Source of the DNA: JAGOEF01 sp029564465 | GTDB taxonomy: Bacteria; Bacteroidota; Bacteroidia; Bacteroidales; ML635J-15 | Direction: 5' to 3' | Assembly (NCBI GenBank): GCA_029564465.1 | Contig: JAKQPY010000225.1 | Span: 44,902 to 108,901 of the forward strand | Length of the DNA: 64,000 bases | In this document: positions 42,353 through 51,411 of the stretch, piece by piece | Layout: the number at the start of each line of letters is the position of its first letter | Position numbering within the stretch: the first letter of the stretch is position 1 | The notes under the pieces: model-generated | Told to the model about the DNA's origin: nothing | The model's database searches: none | Seen by the model: the letters and a program-made list of their open reading frames with translations, nothing else | Made by a program: the position numbers and the translations under genes

Positions 42353-43374
42353 CCCTGTTGTTCAGGATAGATGCCAACCGCGAGTTCGGTTTTGGGCATT
42401 TGGTACGCAGCATTTCGTTGGTAAACGAGTTGCGTAGTCGAAGTATGCCTATGTTGCTGCGAATTGTTTTTGCCGGCAATTACTCCGAGTCGGCCATGGA
42501 AATGATGCAGCGCGACAACATCGAATTTGTGAATTACAACATTGATAACGAATACGCGTTTATTGCAAGTCAAATTGCCCTGCTGCAGCCCTCGCTGCTC
42601 TACATCGATAAAATATATCCCTATGGCAAAGAATTTATTGAGCAGATTCAAAAACAACTGCCTGTGGTAATGATGCACAATTTGTGTGAAGCCTCGCCGT
42701 ATTGCACATGTTTTATATTGCCGTCGGCACATACCCCACACGAAAAACTCAGCGAATTTGGCCTTACACGGGCAAAACCAAACTGGTTTATTGGAGCCGA
42801 ATATATTGTGTTGAACCGGCAGGTGGTGAATGCCGTGCCTACAGCGAAAAAAGGCGACATGCTTCAACTTGTTGTTACCACCGGTGGCAGCGACCCCGAA
42901 AAAGTATTACTCAGGCTATTGCAAATGCTCAGGCACTTACCAATAGACAAGCTGCAAATACAGGCTTTATATGGCCCTTCAATAGGTTTTCTCGATGAAC
43001 TTCAAAACTTGCAACTGCCTCATAACATTTGTATTATGCCTTTTGCAGTTGAGTACCTGCAGCAGGCCGACATGGCAATTTGCACATTTGGCATTAGCAC
43101 CTACGAACTGATGTATCTGGGCATTCCGGTAATTTCGGTGGCGCATGCCCAAAGCAATGCACTGGGCAGTAAAACCCTGGCCGAAAACCACCGAAGCATT
43201 ATCGACCTGGGTATTATCGACAAGCTTGAAGCCGCAGAATTGCATGCCGCTATAGGCAAGCTGACAAGTCAACCCGAACTGCGTGCATCGATGTCGGCAT
43301 TGGGGCGGCAACTCGTCGATGCGAAAGGCGTGTGCCGGGTAGGCAACATTATTTTAAAAACCCTCAAGCTATGA
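42349..43374 (+). CDS. pseG: UDP-2,4-diacetamido-2,4,6-trideoxy-beta-L-altropyranose hydrolase
   Basis: Removes UDP from the diacetylated altrose derivative, giving the free sugar used by PseI. The 341-residue GT-B-like protein begins LLFRIDANREFGFGHLVRSI, with the family R-x-D...G-x-G-H-x-x-R motif (the histidine acts in catalysis). It continues LLYIDKIYPYGKEFIEQI, LVVTTGGSDPEKVLLRLLQM and the donor-site region MAICTFGISTYELMYLGIPV. It overlaps the NeuD-type gene upstream and pseI downstream with ATGA junctions, so the three are coupled. Confidence 0.9.
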   Translation: MTLLFRIDANREFGFGHLVRSISLVNELRSRSMPMLLRIVFAGNYSESAMEMMQRDNIEFVNYNIDNEYAFIASQIALLQPSLLYIDKIYPYGKEFIEQIQKQLPVVMMHNLCEASPYCTCFILPSAHTPHEKLSEFGLTRAKPNWFIGAEYIVLNRQVVNAVPTAKKGDMLQLVVTTGGSDPEKVLLRLLQMLRHLPIDKLQIQALYGPSIGFLDELQNLQLPHNICIMPFAVEYLQQADMAICTFGISTYELMYLGIPVISVAHAQSNALGSKTLAENHRSIIDLGIIDKLEAAELHAAIGKLTSQPELRASMSALGRQLVDAKGVCRVGNIILKTLKL

Positions 43375-44381
43375 CTAAGCAACACAAAACCTTGGTAATT
43401 GCCGAACTTTCGGCCAATCATAACAACAATTTCGATTTGGCCGTAAAAACCATAGAGGCCATGGCAAAAGCCGGTGCCGATGCCGTAAAAATACAAACAT
43501 TTAAACCCGAAAGTCTTACCCTCGATGTCGACACAGGCTATTTTGCACCCCGCACCGAGGGATTGTGGAAAGGCTACACCCCCTGGAAACTGTTTACCGA
43601 AGCAGCCATGCCTTACGAATGGCAGCCGAAGCTGAAACGTGTTGCCGAAGATTTGGGGCTTGTGTTTTTTTCGTCGCCTTTCGACCACGAAGCTGTCGAT
43701 TTTCTTGAGGCCATGCAGGTGCCCATGTATAAAATAGCTTCGATGGAAATTACCGATATTCCTCTGATATCCTATACTGCCTCGAAGCAAAAACCCATGA
43801 TTATTTCGACCGGTGTAGCCGATATCGAAGACATAGAGTTGGTAATTGAAACATGCCACAAGGCGGGTAATCGCCAAATAACACTGCTAAAGTGCACATC
43901 GCAGTACCCGGCCCGCATCGAAGATGCCAACCTAGTCTGCATTCCCGATATGAAGCAGCGTTTTGGGGTGGCGGTAGGAGTGTCTGATCACAGCCCGGGT
44001 AGCTTGGTGCCTGTGGTGGCAGTGTCGCTGGGTGCTGTTGTGGTCGAAAAACATTTTATTCTTGACCGTAAGCTTGGCGGACCCGATTCGGCCTTTTCGA
44101 TGGAGCCCGTTGAGTTTGCCGAAATGGTAAACGCAGTGCGACAGGCCGAAGCTGCCATGGGAACAGTAAGCTATGCCATTACCGACAACGACAGGGCACG
44201 CCGCCGTTCGCTGTTTGTGGTGCGCGATATTGCCGCCGGCGAACTGCTCAGCCCCGAAAACATACGTTCGATACGCCCGGGAGCAGGCCTGCATCCCAAA
44301 TATTACGATGAGGTGATCGGAAAGAGGGCAAAAAAACCTTTACTCAAAGGCGATATTTTCGAATGGAATGATATTGTGTAA
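43371..44381 (+). CDS. pseI: Pseudaminic acid synthase
   Basis: Condenses the PseG product with phosphoenolpyruvate to form pseudaminic acid. The 336-residue protein has a NeuB-like barrel (VIAELSANHNNNFDLAVKTI, DAVKIQTFKPESLTL, FSSPFDHEAVDFLEAMQVPM, YKIASMEITDIPLI, GVSDHSPGS) and a C-terminal SAF/antifreeze-like domain (ENIRSIRPGAGLHPKYYDEV). ATG at 43371 overlaps the pseG stop (ATGA); an in-frame start at 43332 would lie inside pseG. Length is normal. The shared SIRPG.GLHPKYY motif also occurs in the chimeric relic at 46152. Confidence 0.95.
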   Translation: MTKQHKTLVIAELSANHNNNFDLAVKTIEAMAKAGADAVKIQTFKPESLTLDVDTGYFAPRTEGLWKGYTPWKLFTEAAMPYEWQPKLKRVAEDLGLVFFSSPFDHEAVDFLEAMQVPMYKIASMEITDIPLISYTASKQKPMIISTGVADIEDIELVIETCHKAGNRQITLLKCTSQYPARIEDANLVCIPDMKQRFGVAVGVSDHSPGSLVPVVAVSLGAVVVEKHFILDRKLGGPDSAFSMEPVEFAEMVNAVRQAEAAMGTVSYAITDNDRARRRSLFVVRDIAAGELLSPENIRSIRPGAGLHPKYYDEVIGKRAKKPLLKGDIFEWNDIV

Positions 44382-44425
44382 GAACCAACGAACCAATTAG
44401 TGTGTTATGTTCTTAGCATAAACAC

Positions 44426-44433
44426 TATATTTG
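44426..44433 (+). promoter_or_regulatory. Putative -7 element upstream of the MaoC-like gene
   Basis: TATATTTG matches TAnnTTTG and ends 20 bases before the ATG at 44453. A matching -33 TTTG is not seen at the usual distance. It hints at a promoter separate from the pse operon. Confidence 0.4.
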
Positions 44434-44452
44434 TAATGAAAAAAACTATCCT

Positions 44453-44926
44453 ATGAAAACCCATCAAGTTGTGAACAAGTACATCGGAAATTATTTCGAC
44501 GATTTTGTTATCGGACAAATCATTTACCATGCTGCCTCTAAAACCATTTTCGAAAGCGACAACAATTTGTTTTCGCTGCTTACCATGAATCACCATCCGG
44601 TGCATACCAATATCGATTATGCTGCCGAAACGCAGCATGGCAAGGTGCTGGTGGTGGGGACGCTTGTTTTTAGCCTGGTGGTGGGTATTACGGTGCCCGA
44701 TATCAGCGGCAAAGCCATTGCCAACCTGATGTACGAAAACATCGACCATCTGGCTCCGGTTTTTTTGAACGATACCATTTATGCCCGCACCGAAATACTC
44801 GATGTGGTTCCATCGAAATCGAAAACCGACAGGGGAATTGTGTATGTTGAAACCACAGCTTATAATCAAGATAAGATTGATGTGTTGCGATTCAGGAGGA
44901 AAGTGTTGGTGATGAAAAAGTTGTAA
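44453..44926 (+). CDS. MaoC-family acyl-CoA hydratase
   Basis: Predicted 157-residue hot-dog-fold dehydratase of the MaoC/R-specific enoyl-CoA hydratase family. The stretch YFDDFVIGQIIYHAASKTIF, then NHHPVHTNIDYAAETQHGKV and VVGTLVFSLVVGITV fit the family, with the conserved D/H pair in the HTNIDYAA region. Relatives near CitE-like genes include mesaconyl-CoA hydratases. The next gene is a CitE-like aldolase, so the two may act on the same branched or dicarboxylic acyl-CoA. Role in a glycan locus is unclear. Confidence 0.82.
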   Translation: MKTHQVVNKYIGNYFDDFVIGQIIYHAASKTIFESDNNLFSLLTMNHHPVHTNIDYAAETQHGKVLVVGTLVFSLVVGITVPDISGKAIANLMYENIDHLAPVFLNDTIYARTEILDVVPSKSKTDRGIVYVETTAYNQDKIDVLRFRRKVLVMKKL

Positions 44927-44987
44927 GTTTTAGAATTATTAATGGAATTATTAAAAGATATTATGAAACAACAATAACTTGATAACT

Positions 44988-45881
44988 ATGAAACACCTAC
45001 TGAGAAGTTTAATGTTTGTGCCGGGACACAACGAACGCTTACTGAACAGTGCAGCTCGCAGTCAGGCCGATGTGTTGCTGCTCGATATTGAGGATTCGGT
45101 GCAGCCGGTGGCAAATAAGGCCGTTGCCCGCGCTATGGTAAAACAATGGGTAAGCGAGGGTCGCTTCAGCAATCATCTGGTTTTTCCGCGCATCAACGAC
45201 CGCGAAAGCGGTCAATTGCTCAAAGATGTTGAAGCATTAAGCATTGATGGCGTCGATGGTTTTATGTATCCGAAAGCCAAAACAGGGCAGGATATTTACT
45301 TTTTCGACAAGTTGCTGGAAACCATTGAGTATGAAAAAGGACTGCCCGTAGGGAAATTTAAAATTATTCCCTTAATCGAAACAGCTTCAGCTGTGCTCAA
45401 TGCACAGGATATCTGCAAGGCATCGAAACGGGTAATTGCCATTGCTTTTGGTTGCGAAGATTTTATCTCCGATCTCGAAGGTATTCACGATGCGGCTCAC
45501 GAAAGTCTCTTTGTTCCGCGCGCTATGATAGCCATGGCCGCCAGGGCAACGGGTGTTGTTCCGGTTGACACGGTGCATATCAATGTTCACGATCTCGACG
45601 ACCTGGAGGTGAACCTGAAAGTGGCCAAAAACATGGGTTTCGAAGGCATGCTTATTTTAAATCCGAAAGAAATACCTTTGGCTCATCTCTATTTTTCGCC
45701 ATCGGAACAAGAAATATCCGATGCTTCTGAAATGCTGCGCTTATCGGATGAGGCCGAAAAAGAAGGAAAAGGTGTGGCGCTGATGAATGGCAAGTTTATT
45801 GGACCGCCTATGGTAGTGGCTGCGAAAAAAACGCTGTCAAAAAACGAATTAATTCTCAGGAAAGTTAAGGGGCGTGTTTAA
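44988..45881 (+). CDS. CitE/HpcH-type aldolase-lyase
   Basis: Predicted 297-residue member of the HpcH/HpaI aldolase / CitE (malyl-CoA lyase-like) family, metal-dependent C-C lyases acting on CoA esters such as malyl-CoA. Motifs include RSLMFVPGHNERLLNSAARS, DVLLLDIEDSVQP, FPRINDRESG, IIPLIETASAVLNAQDI and IAFGCEDFISDLEG, giving the metal-binding E and D residues. ATG at 44988 is preferred over TTG at 44979. It lies 61 bases after the MaoC-like gene; together they could form or break a 3-hydroxy-acyl-CoA. Substrate unknown. Confidence 0.85.
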   Translation: MKHLLRSLMFVPGHNERLLNSAARSQADVLLLDIEDSVQPVANKAVARAMVKQWVSEGRFSNHLVFPRINDRESGQLLKDVEALSIDGVDGFMYPKAKTGQDIYFFDKLLETIEYEKGLPVGKFKIIPLIETASAVLNAQDICKASKRVIAIAFGCEDFISDLEGIHDAAHESLFVPRAMIAMAARATGVVPVDTVHINVHDLDDLEVNLKVAKNMGFEGMLILNPKEIPLAHLYFSPSEQEISDASEMLRLSDEAEKEGKGVALMNGKFIGPPMVVAAKKTLSKNELILRKVKGRV

Positions 45882-46083
45882 GTTGGAACTTCGTTGTTCA
45901 GGATTATTATTTATCTTAACAAGAGATGGGCTTTAAGGATATTGTTCCTCCTCTTGCATACGAGTTTTTTTTAAAAAAATGATTTGGCTGGGGTTGAAGA
46001 ATAACGACTAGAAAGCTAGGTGTGATAATAATTTTATTATAATAAGCACGTTGTACTGAAGGAGTTTGATTTAAAAAAATATT

Positions 46084-46091
46084 TAGCTTTG
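46084..46091 (+). promoter_or_regulatory. Putative -7 element in the 270-base gap before the chimeric relic
   Basis: TAGCTTTG fits TAnnTTTG, about 60 bases before the ATG at 46152. A TTTG at 46065-46068 lies only 15 bases upstream, shorter than usual, so support is limited. Confidence 0.3.
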
Positions 46092-46151
46092 TTAATTTTA
46101 GTAATATACTTGCTTTTTGAGAGCAAAACTAATAATGAGAAAGGATGAAAC

Positions 46152-46562
46152 ATGAAAATACTTGACTGCACATTACGCGACGGAGGATATTACACTAAAT
46201 GGGATTTTAAATCAGATGTTGTTGAAACCTATTTTAAGACTATGCGGGAACTACCTGTTGAATATCTAGAGGTAGGGTATCGCAGCACACCCCAAAAGGA
46301 ATATTTCGGCAAATATTTTTATTTACCTGACTTTGTGTTAAAAGAGGTATTTAAGCTTGCCGGAGGTAAAAAATTAGCAATTATGCTAAACGAAAAAGAT
46401 ATACGCCCTGAGCATTTAAACGAAGTTTTAAATGGCTTAAGCCCCTATTCAATACGCCCTGGTTATGGCCTACACCCTAAATATTATAACGATATATTAG
46501 GTAAAACAGCAAATAAAAATATAAAAAAAGGAACACCGCTGGCGTGGGACTTAATAGATTAA
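46152..46562 (+). pseudogene. Chimeric relic: HMGL-type aldolase front fused to PseI/NeuB-type tail
   Basis: The frame is 136 codons. Residues 1 to about 98 match the start of HMG-CoA-lyase/DmpG-type aldolases (MKILDCTLRDGGYYTKWDF, PVEYLEVGYRSTP, KKLAIMLNEKDIRPEHLNEV), which normally exceed 300 residues. From about residue 99 the frame switches to SIRPGYGLHPKYYNDILGKT and NIKKGTPLAWDLID, the SAF-domain tail of PseI/NeuB synthases. The tail aligns with local pseI but differs in many positions and is much more AT-rich, so it is not a simple copy of that gene. An in-frame deletion removed most of an aldolase gene, intervening DNA and most of a second nonulosonate synthase gene. The junction is near 46449-46455. 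Confidence 0.78.
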
Positions 46563-46565
46563 GTG

Positions 46566-46670
46566 ATGATGGAGAAAATTAAAGTTATTTACAACACCTG
46601 CTACGCAGATCCTTGGTTTCAGGTGGCTCAAAAGCAGCATAAAGAAAAGGGTTTAGCATTGTTTTATTAA
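46566..46670 (+). pseudogene. Short 34-codon fragment resembling a glycosyltransferase start
   Basis: Starting at ATG 46566, three bases after the relic stop, the frame reads MMEKIKVIYNTCYADPWFQV and stops after 34 codons. The KVIYNTCYADPW string looks like the first strand and loop of a GT-B sugar transferase or capsule protein, cut off after its first helix. This identification is weak. It sits between the chimeric relic and the second flippase. Confidence 0.45.
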
Positions 46671-46694
46671 TAAAAATATTAGAGTGAAGAGTTT

Positions 46695-47990
46695 ATGCTA
46701 AAGCTAAACATAAATAGCAGGGGTTTTTCAATTTTGGGGAAAATGACCGGAGGTTATTTTATTACCACGGTTATCAACAATGCGCTTCCATTTTTATTAT
46801 TACCCGTTTTAACAAAATACTTAGTGCCGGCTGATTATGCGAACATTGCCCTGTTTACAGCTTATGTTGCTATAGCCTGTAGTATAACAGGGGCGACAAT
46901 AAATGCCTATGTGGCAAAGATTTTTTTTGAGAAACCACCGGAATATGTTCGCGCTGTAATTGGCAATTCTATATTTGTACTAATTGTACTTACCTTTCTG
47001 TTTGGGGTAATATTAATTATTTCATATTATTTTTTTCCTGATTTTATTGGCTTGCCCCTGCCTTGGGTTTTAATGATTCCCTTAGGTTCGATTACGTATT
47101 TAATATTGCAAATATTATTAGGAGTATTGCGTAACCAAAAAAAGGTGTTTGTCTTTAGTTACTACCAATTAGGTAATACGATATTGAACGTGGTTTTCAC
47201 CGTATTATTTGTAGCTCTTTTCTTTTGGGGATGGAGAGGACGGATTTTAAGCATAGTTTTAGCAACAAGTATTTCTTCGCTTTTGTCGCTGTATTATCTT
47301 AAAAAAATCAAATTAATTAGTATTCATTTTAATAAAAATTTATTTAAAAGTATTTCTCAATTTGTTCTTACATTAATACCCAATTCGTTGCAATCGGTAA
47401 TAGTTACAAGGGTGGGTGTTTTCTTTATGCAGTATTATTTTACAAAAGAACTATTGGGAATTTATTCCGTGGGTTTTCAGGTGGCTTATGTGGTAATGAT
47501 AATTTTGATTACACTAAACCTTTCGTGGTCACCCTTTTTGTATGAGCAATTGTCAAGAAAAGAAAAAATGAATAAAATATATGTTGTAAGAATGTTGTAT
47601 GCACACCTTTTCATTGCCTTAATAGGAGCTATTGGTGTAAACCTTGCTTCCGGTTTTGTTATAAAACTTATGACTACCGAAGCTTATCAAAATTCAATAG
47701 AATTTATTCCATTTTTAACGGCTGGTATGTTTTTTAACGGAGCATCAATGTTATTGATGCCAATTTTAATTCAACAAAACAAACACAAATATATTTCAAT
47801 TATTTCTATTATTAATTTAGGAGTAATGTTCCTGTTTTATAAATTTTCGATAAGCATTTTTGATTATATGGGAGTGGCATATGCTTATTTCTTAACCTAT
47901 GTTTTTATGTTTGTTTTGATCTTCATAAAGATAGTAAATACAATAAAGCTACCTTGGCTAAAAGCGTTGATTTTTGTTACTAAAAAATAA
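46695..47990 (+). CDS. Polysaccharide flippase (cluster B)
   Basis: Predicted 431-residue inner-membrane exporter of the MOP superfamily, moving lipid-linked glycan repeats across the membrane. Typical features are GGYFITTVINNALPFLLLPV and LTKYLVPADYANIALFTAYV near the N-terminus and many hydrophobic helices throughout. It belongs to a different subgroup from the WzxC-like flippase at 16344. ATG at 46695 is followed by a short basic leader. It is followed four bases later by the next gene. Confidence 0.88.
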   Translation: MLKLNINSRGFSILGKMTGGYFITTVINNALPFLLLPVLTKYLVPADYANIALFTAYVAIACSITGATINAYVAKIFFEKPPEYVRAVIGNSIFVLIVLTFLFGVILIISYYFFPDFIGLPLPWVLMIPLGSITYLILQILLGVLRNQKKVFVFSYYQLGNTILNVVFTVLFVALFFWGWRGRILSIVLATSISSLLSLYYLKKIKLISIHFNKNLFKSISQFVLTLIPNSLQSVIVTRVGVFFMQYYFTKELLGIYSVGFQVAYVVMIILITLNLSWSPFLYEQLSRKEKMNKIYVVRMLYAHLFIALIGAIGVNLASGFVIKLMTTEAYQNSIEFIPFLTAGMFFNGASMLLMPILIQQNKHKYISIISIINLGVMFLFYKFSISIFDYMGVAYAYFLTYVFMFVLIFIKIVNTIKLPWLKALIFVTKK

Positions 47991-47994
47991 GAAA

Positions 47995-49500
47995 ATGTCA
48001 AACGATGATTTAGGTAAAATTCGAATAGAATTAATAAATAAGTTTCAAGAAACCAATGACGTTAGTCAAATTTATGTCAATAATATTCCAATATGGCCCA
48101 TTGTCTTGTTTGAGATAAGACTTTATATATTAAAAGGCATTTCTAAAAAAGACAGGAATCTTTTTATGTTTGCCTTGCAAGAGTTCTTTTATCTTGCAAC
48201 ATTGTTGTATAATCTAATTAGAGATAGAAAGAAGAATACCAAGCGAAACTTGAATCCTGATTTCATTTTTCTCACTCAATCTACTCGGCGTGTTTTACTA
48301 AATGGCACCTATTATGACAGAATTTGTGACCCTTTTATTGACGCATTAAAAGAAAAGGGTTATAAGAGCAAGGTTTTAGAATGGTCTTATGATCATAAAT
48401 TTAAAATTCCCAGATATAATAATTCAAGTTTAATACAATTTCAAATTGAATTCGAACTAATTAAGAATTTGTTTAAAAAAGAAAAACTCGAATATAAACT
48501 GGAAATGCTTAACACGATTGAATTTAATTGTATTCTAAAGCATTGCGGAACAGAATATACAGAGTTTATCAGAAGTTTAAAAACAACAACGAAACGTATC
48601 TTTATTATTGCTCAATATTTCAATAAAAAGGTGAAATCCGAAAAGGTTCAAGCTGCGTTTTTTTACCCCTATTACGGAACAGTCTCATTTGCATTTAATT
48701 TGGCTTGTAAATGGAATATGATTCAAACAGTTGAAATACAACATGGTTATTATGGTGAGAGAGCACAAATGCAAAACGGTATTAGGAATCAATCAACTAA
48801 ATATGATTTGTTGCCGGATTTTATTTGGTGCTGGGAAGAACGTGACAAAAATTCCATCAAAAATTGGGGAAACAAACCCGATATCTTACCAATACCTTAT
48901 GTTGGTGGTAATTTGTGGAATAATATCTGGAAATATCCCTCCGAAAATAGAAATGAATTCTCTGCAAGCATTGATAAACAAATTAAATCTATGCGTAAAG
49001 AGTACAAACTAATTTTTCTACTTACATTATCACCAATATATGATTTACCAGATTGGTTAACTATTGCAATGAAAAAATCAAAAGATATTTTATGGCTTGT
49101 GAGATTTCATCATAACACAGAACAAAAACTATTAAGAAGATTTAAAAAAGAGTTTTCCGAATTGTCGAATACTCATTATACAATTGCAAATGAATCTCCT
49201 TTACCAGTTCTATTAAGGCTTTCAGATTTGCACGTAACAGTAATATCAAGTTGTGTGTCAGAAGCTCGTGAGTTTGGTACTAAATCAATAGTTTTAAGTA
49301 AAAAAGGTGCTTCTATTTTTAAAGAAATTATAGAAGAATCATGGGCTTTCCCAATTTTTACTTTAGAAGAATTTGAAAGTACTGTGGGTAGCAAGATGTT
49401 TTATCAAAACATGAGCAAGCAATTCCCCAAGCCTTCAAATATTCAGTCTAATGCTGAGATTGTTTCAGATTTTTTACATTTATTGCATCCGGGCAATTAA
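47995..49500 (+). CDS. Uncharacterised capsule-locus protein, possible glycosyltransferase
   Basis: Predicted 501-residue protein without a confident family. ATG at 47995 lies four bases after the flippase stop; an in-frame start at 47974 overlaps it. Segments such as VQAAFFYPYYGTVSFAFNLA, IQTVEIQHGYYGERAQMQNG and LPDFIWCWEERDK are reminiscent of surface-polysaccharide glycosyltransferases that bind acceptor near a Q-H-G motif. The C-terminal half (TVISSCVSEAREFGTKSIVL) resembles a GT-B donor half with the conserved S-x2-E pattern. Role in cluster B is therefore probably glycosyl transfer, but this is an inference. Confidence 0.6.
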   Translation: MSNDDLGKIRIELINKFQETNDVSQIYVNNIPIWPIVLFEIRLYILKGISKKDRNLFMFALQEFFYLATLLYNLIRDRKKNTKRNLNPDFIFLTQSTRRVLLNGTYYDRICDPFIDALKEKGYKSKVLEWSYDHKFKIPRYNNSSLIQFQIEFELIKNLFKKEKLEYKLEMLNTIEFNCILKHCGTEYTEFIRSLKTTTKRIFIIAQYFNKKVKSEKVQAAFFYPYYGTVSFAFNLACKWNMIQTVEIQHGYYGERAQMQNGIRNQSTKYDLLPDFIWCWEERDKNSIKNWGNKPDILPIPYVGGNLWNNIWKYPSENRNEFSASIDKQIKSMRKEYKLIFLLTLSPIYDLPDWLTIAMKKSKDILWLVRFHHNTEQKLLRRFKKEFSELSNTHYTIANESPLPVLLRLSDLHVTVISSCVSEAREFGTKSIVLSKKGASIFKEIIEESWAFPIFTLEEFESTVGSKMFYQNMSKQFPKPSNIQSNAEIVSDFLHLLHPGN

Positions 49501-49521
49501 AACTTTTAAATAAGAAAACGT

Positions 49522-50412
49522 ATGAAATTACTAATAACCGGCGGTAGTGGCTTCATCGGCAAGCACTTGTGCGATATGTTGGGTTGTGAGTTTGATTTGT
49601 ATATTATTGGAACTCAAAACGCACTAACGAATGTAAAATCTTTTGTCGGAAAGGAATTTCCGTATTATAGTACAGATTATTCAGCCGGAAGTTTAGGTCT
49701 AATTTTCGAGAAAGTAAAACCGAATGCAGTTGTGCATTTGGCTGCTCACAGGCCGGCTGGTAATAACGAGTTTATCGATGCGTATTTTGAAAATTTGCGA
49801 ATGTCAGCAAATCTATTTGAAGCTTGTTTAAACAATAATATCACGAATATTATAAACACTTCCACAAGGTTGATATATACACAGCAAAATTCAAAACCAT
49901 GGGCTGAAAAGGCTGTTGTTTGCCCTAATGGATATTACGCTTTATCCAAACACTGGGTAGAGCAAACAGCAGCGTATTTTAACAATAAGGGATTAAATAT
50001 TAAAACATTACGCTTGGCACAAGTTGTCGGCTATGGCGAGCGTGAGGGTTATCTATTGCAAATTTATGCTGAGAATGCAAAAAAAGGATTGCCTCTAACT
50101 GTTTTTGGCGAGTGCAATGGTAAACGACATTATGTTTATGTAAATGATGTTGTGTCGGCAATTAAAGCAGCATTATTAAAACCAGAGTTAAAAGGAGTTT
50201 ATAATGTTGGCATGAAAAATATTTATGGTTTTGATGAATTGGCACAAACCATAAATCAAGTTTATGGAAACAAATCGGAAATTGTTTATAACACCAAAGC
50301 CAAAGCCGATGAAAATATTTATGAAATGGACATAAGCAAGGCAGAGCGCGAATTAGGCTGGAGTGCCATGTATGATTTATCTTCGGCATTTGTTGATATG
50401 AGCAAATTTTAA
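49522..50412 (+). CDS. NAD-dependent epimerase/dehydratase (extended SDR)
   Basis: Predicted 296-residue nucleotide-sugar modifying enzyme. The N-terminal LLITGGSGFIGKHLCDML supplies the GxxGxxG NAD(P) site (residues 7-13). The catalytic Y-x3-K is in YYALSKHWVEQTAAYF near residue 138, preceded by NIINTSTRLIYT. RLAQVVGYGEREGYLLQIYA and VFGECNGKRHYVYVNDVVSA are typical of GalE/RmlB-like members. The exact sugar reaction is not determined. It follows the preceding gene by 21 bases. Confidence 0.87.
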   Translation: MKLLITGGSGFIGKHLCDMLGCEFDLYIIGTQNALTNVKSFVGKEFPYYSTDYSAGSLGLIFEKVKPNAVVHLAAHRPAGNNEFIDAYFENLRMSANLFEACLNNNITNIINTSTRLIYTQQNSKPWAEKAVVCPNGYYALSKHWVEQTAAYFNNKGLNIKTLRLAQVVGYGEREGYLLQIYAENAKKGLPLTVFGECNGKRHYVYVNDVVSAIKAALLKPELKGVYNVGMKNIYGFDELAQTINQVYGNKSEIVYNTKAKADENIYEMDISKAERELGWSAMYDLSSAFVDMSKF

Positions 50413-50466
50413 TAATATTTGCAGATATTTAATAGTTAGGTTTTGTTGTAACGTTTTAATTAAAGG

Positions 50467-51399
50467 ATGAATTATTCAGTTGTAATACCGGTTTATAAAA
50501 GTGCTTCAAGTTTGCAAGAAATTGTAGAACAATTTAAGGGTTTGCAACAAAAACACGATGTAAAATTTGAAATAATTTTTGTTAACGACAGCCCGTTTCA
50601 CGAAGAAACCTGCAATACTTTATCTTCGCTAAGCAGCAGCAACGATTTTGTAAAAGTGATAACATTGCGTAAAAATCAAGGGCAACATTTGGCGATAATA
50701 GTTGGCTTAAGTTATGCAAAAGGCGATTATGTAATTACTATGGATGACGATTTGCAGCATCCGGTGTGCGAAATCCCAAACTTGATTGATGCAATGTCGG
50801 AGAACCCAAATTTAGACGCTGTTTTTGCAATTCCACCATTCGAAAGGCGAAAGCACCATATTTGGCGAAATTTTGGCAGCTTTTTGATTGCGAAACTTGA
50901 CAACTTTTTCTTAAAAAAACCCAAAGGCTTGGTGAAGTCTAGTTTTAGAATATTCAAAAAAAGCATTGCTGAAAGTATTGTTTCAAACTATAATGCCATG
51001 CCATCGGTGTCTAGCTTAATTATTTTTTACACCCACAGCATTAAAAACATACGTGTTGAGCACCACAAGCGTGTTTACGGTAAGAGTAATTATACCCTCA
51101 GAAAATTAGTGAGTCTTACGCTCAATAATTACATTAATTTTTCATCATTGCCTTTAAAGATTATGGGATTTATCGGATTTGTAGCTTTTTTTGTTACTAT
51201 CGTTTTTGTCGTTTTTACGGTAATCAGAAAAATGTTTTTTGGTCTGTCATATCCGGGATACACTTCAATAATTGCACTGACTGGCTTACTCGGTAGCCTA
51301 AATCTTTTAACACTTGGTTTTATTGGTGAATATTTGATTCGGATAATTAAAGGAATACAAAAGCCGGGAATTCGCGATATGGTTTCATCCGAAAGCTAA
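50467..51399 (+). CDS. Family 2 glycosyltransferase with C-terminal membrane segments (DPM/GtrB-like)
   Basis: Predicted 310-residue enzyme that probably loads a sugar onto undecaprenyl phosphate. The GT-A start SVVIPVYKSASSLQEIVEQF, FEIIFVNDSPFHEET and the metal-binding YVITMDDDLQHPVCEIPNLI (D-D-D-x-Q motif) are present. VYGKSNYTLRKLVSL is the conserved loop of the DPM/GtrB/ArnC group. Two membrane helices close the protein near residues 233-255 and 265-295, in the usual place. Such lipid-phosphate sugars serve GT-C enzymes, and a GT39-like gene lies 4 kb downstream (55396), so the two may act in series. Confidence 0.9.
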   Translation: MNYSVVIPVYKSASSLQEIVEQFKGLQQKHDVKFEIIFVNDSPFHEETCNTLSSLSSSNDFVKVITLRKNQGQHLAIIVGLSYAKGDYVITMDDDLQHPVCEIPNLIDAMSENPNLDAVFAIPPFERRKHHIWRNFGSFLIAKLDNFFLKKPKGLVKSSFRIFKKSIAESIVSNYNAMPSVSSLIIFYTHSIKNIRVEHHKRVYGKSNYTLRKLVSLTLNNYINFSSLPLKIMGFIGFVAFFVTIVFVVFTVIRKMFFGLSYPGYTSIIALTGLLGSLNLLTLGFIGEYLIRIIKGIQKPGIRDMVSSES

Positions 51400-51411
51400 A
51401 CAAAAGTAACA

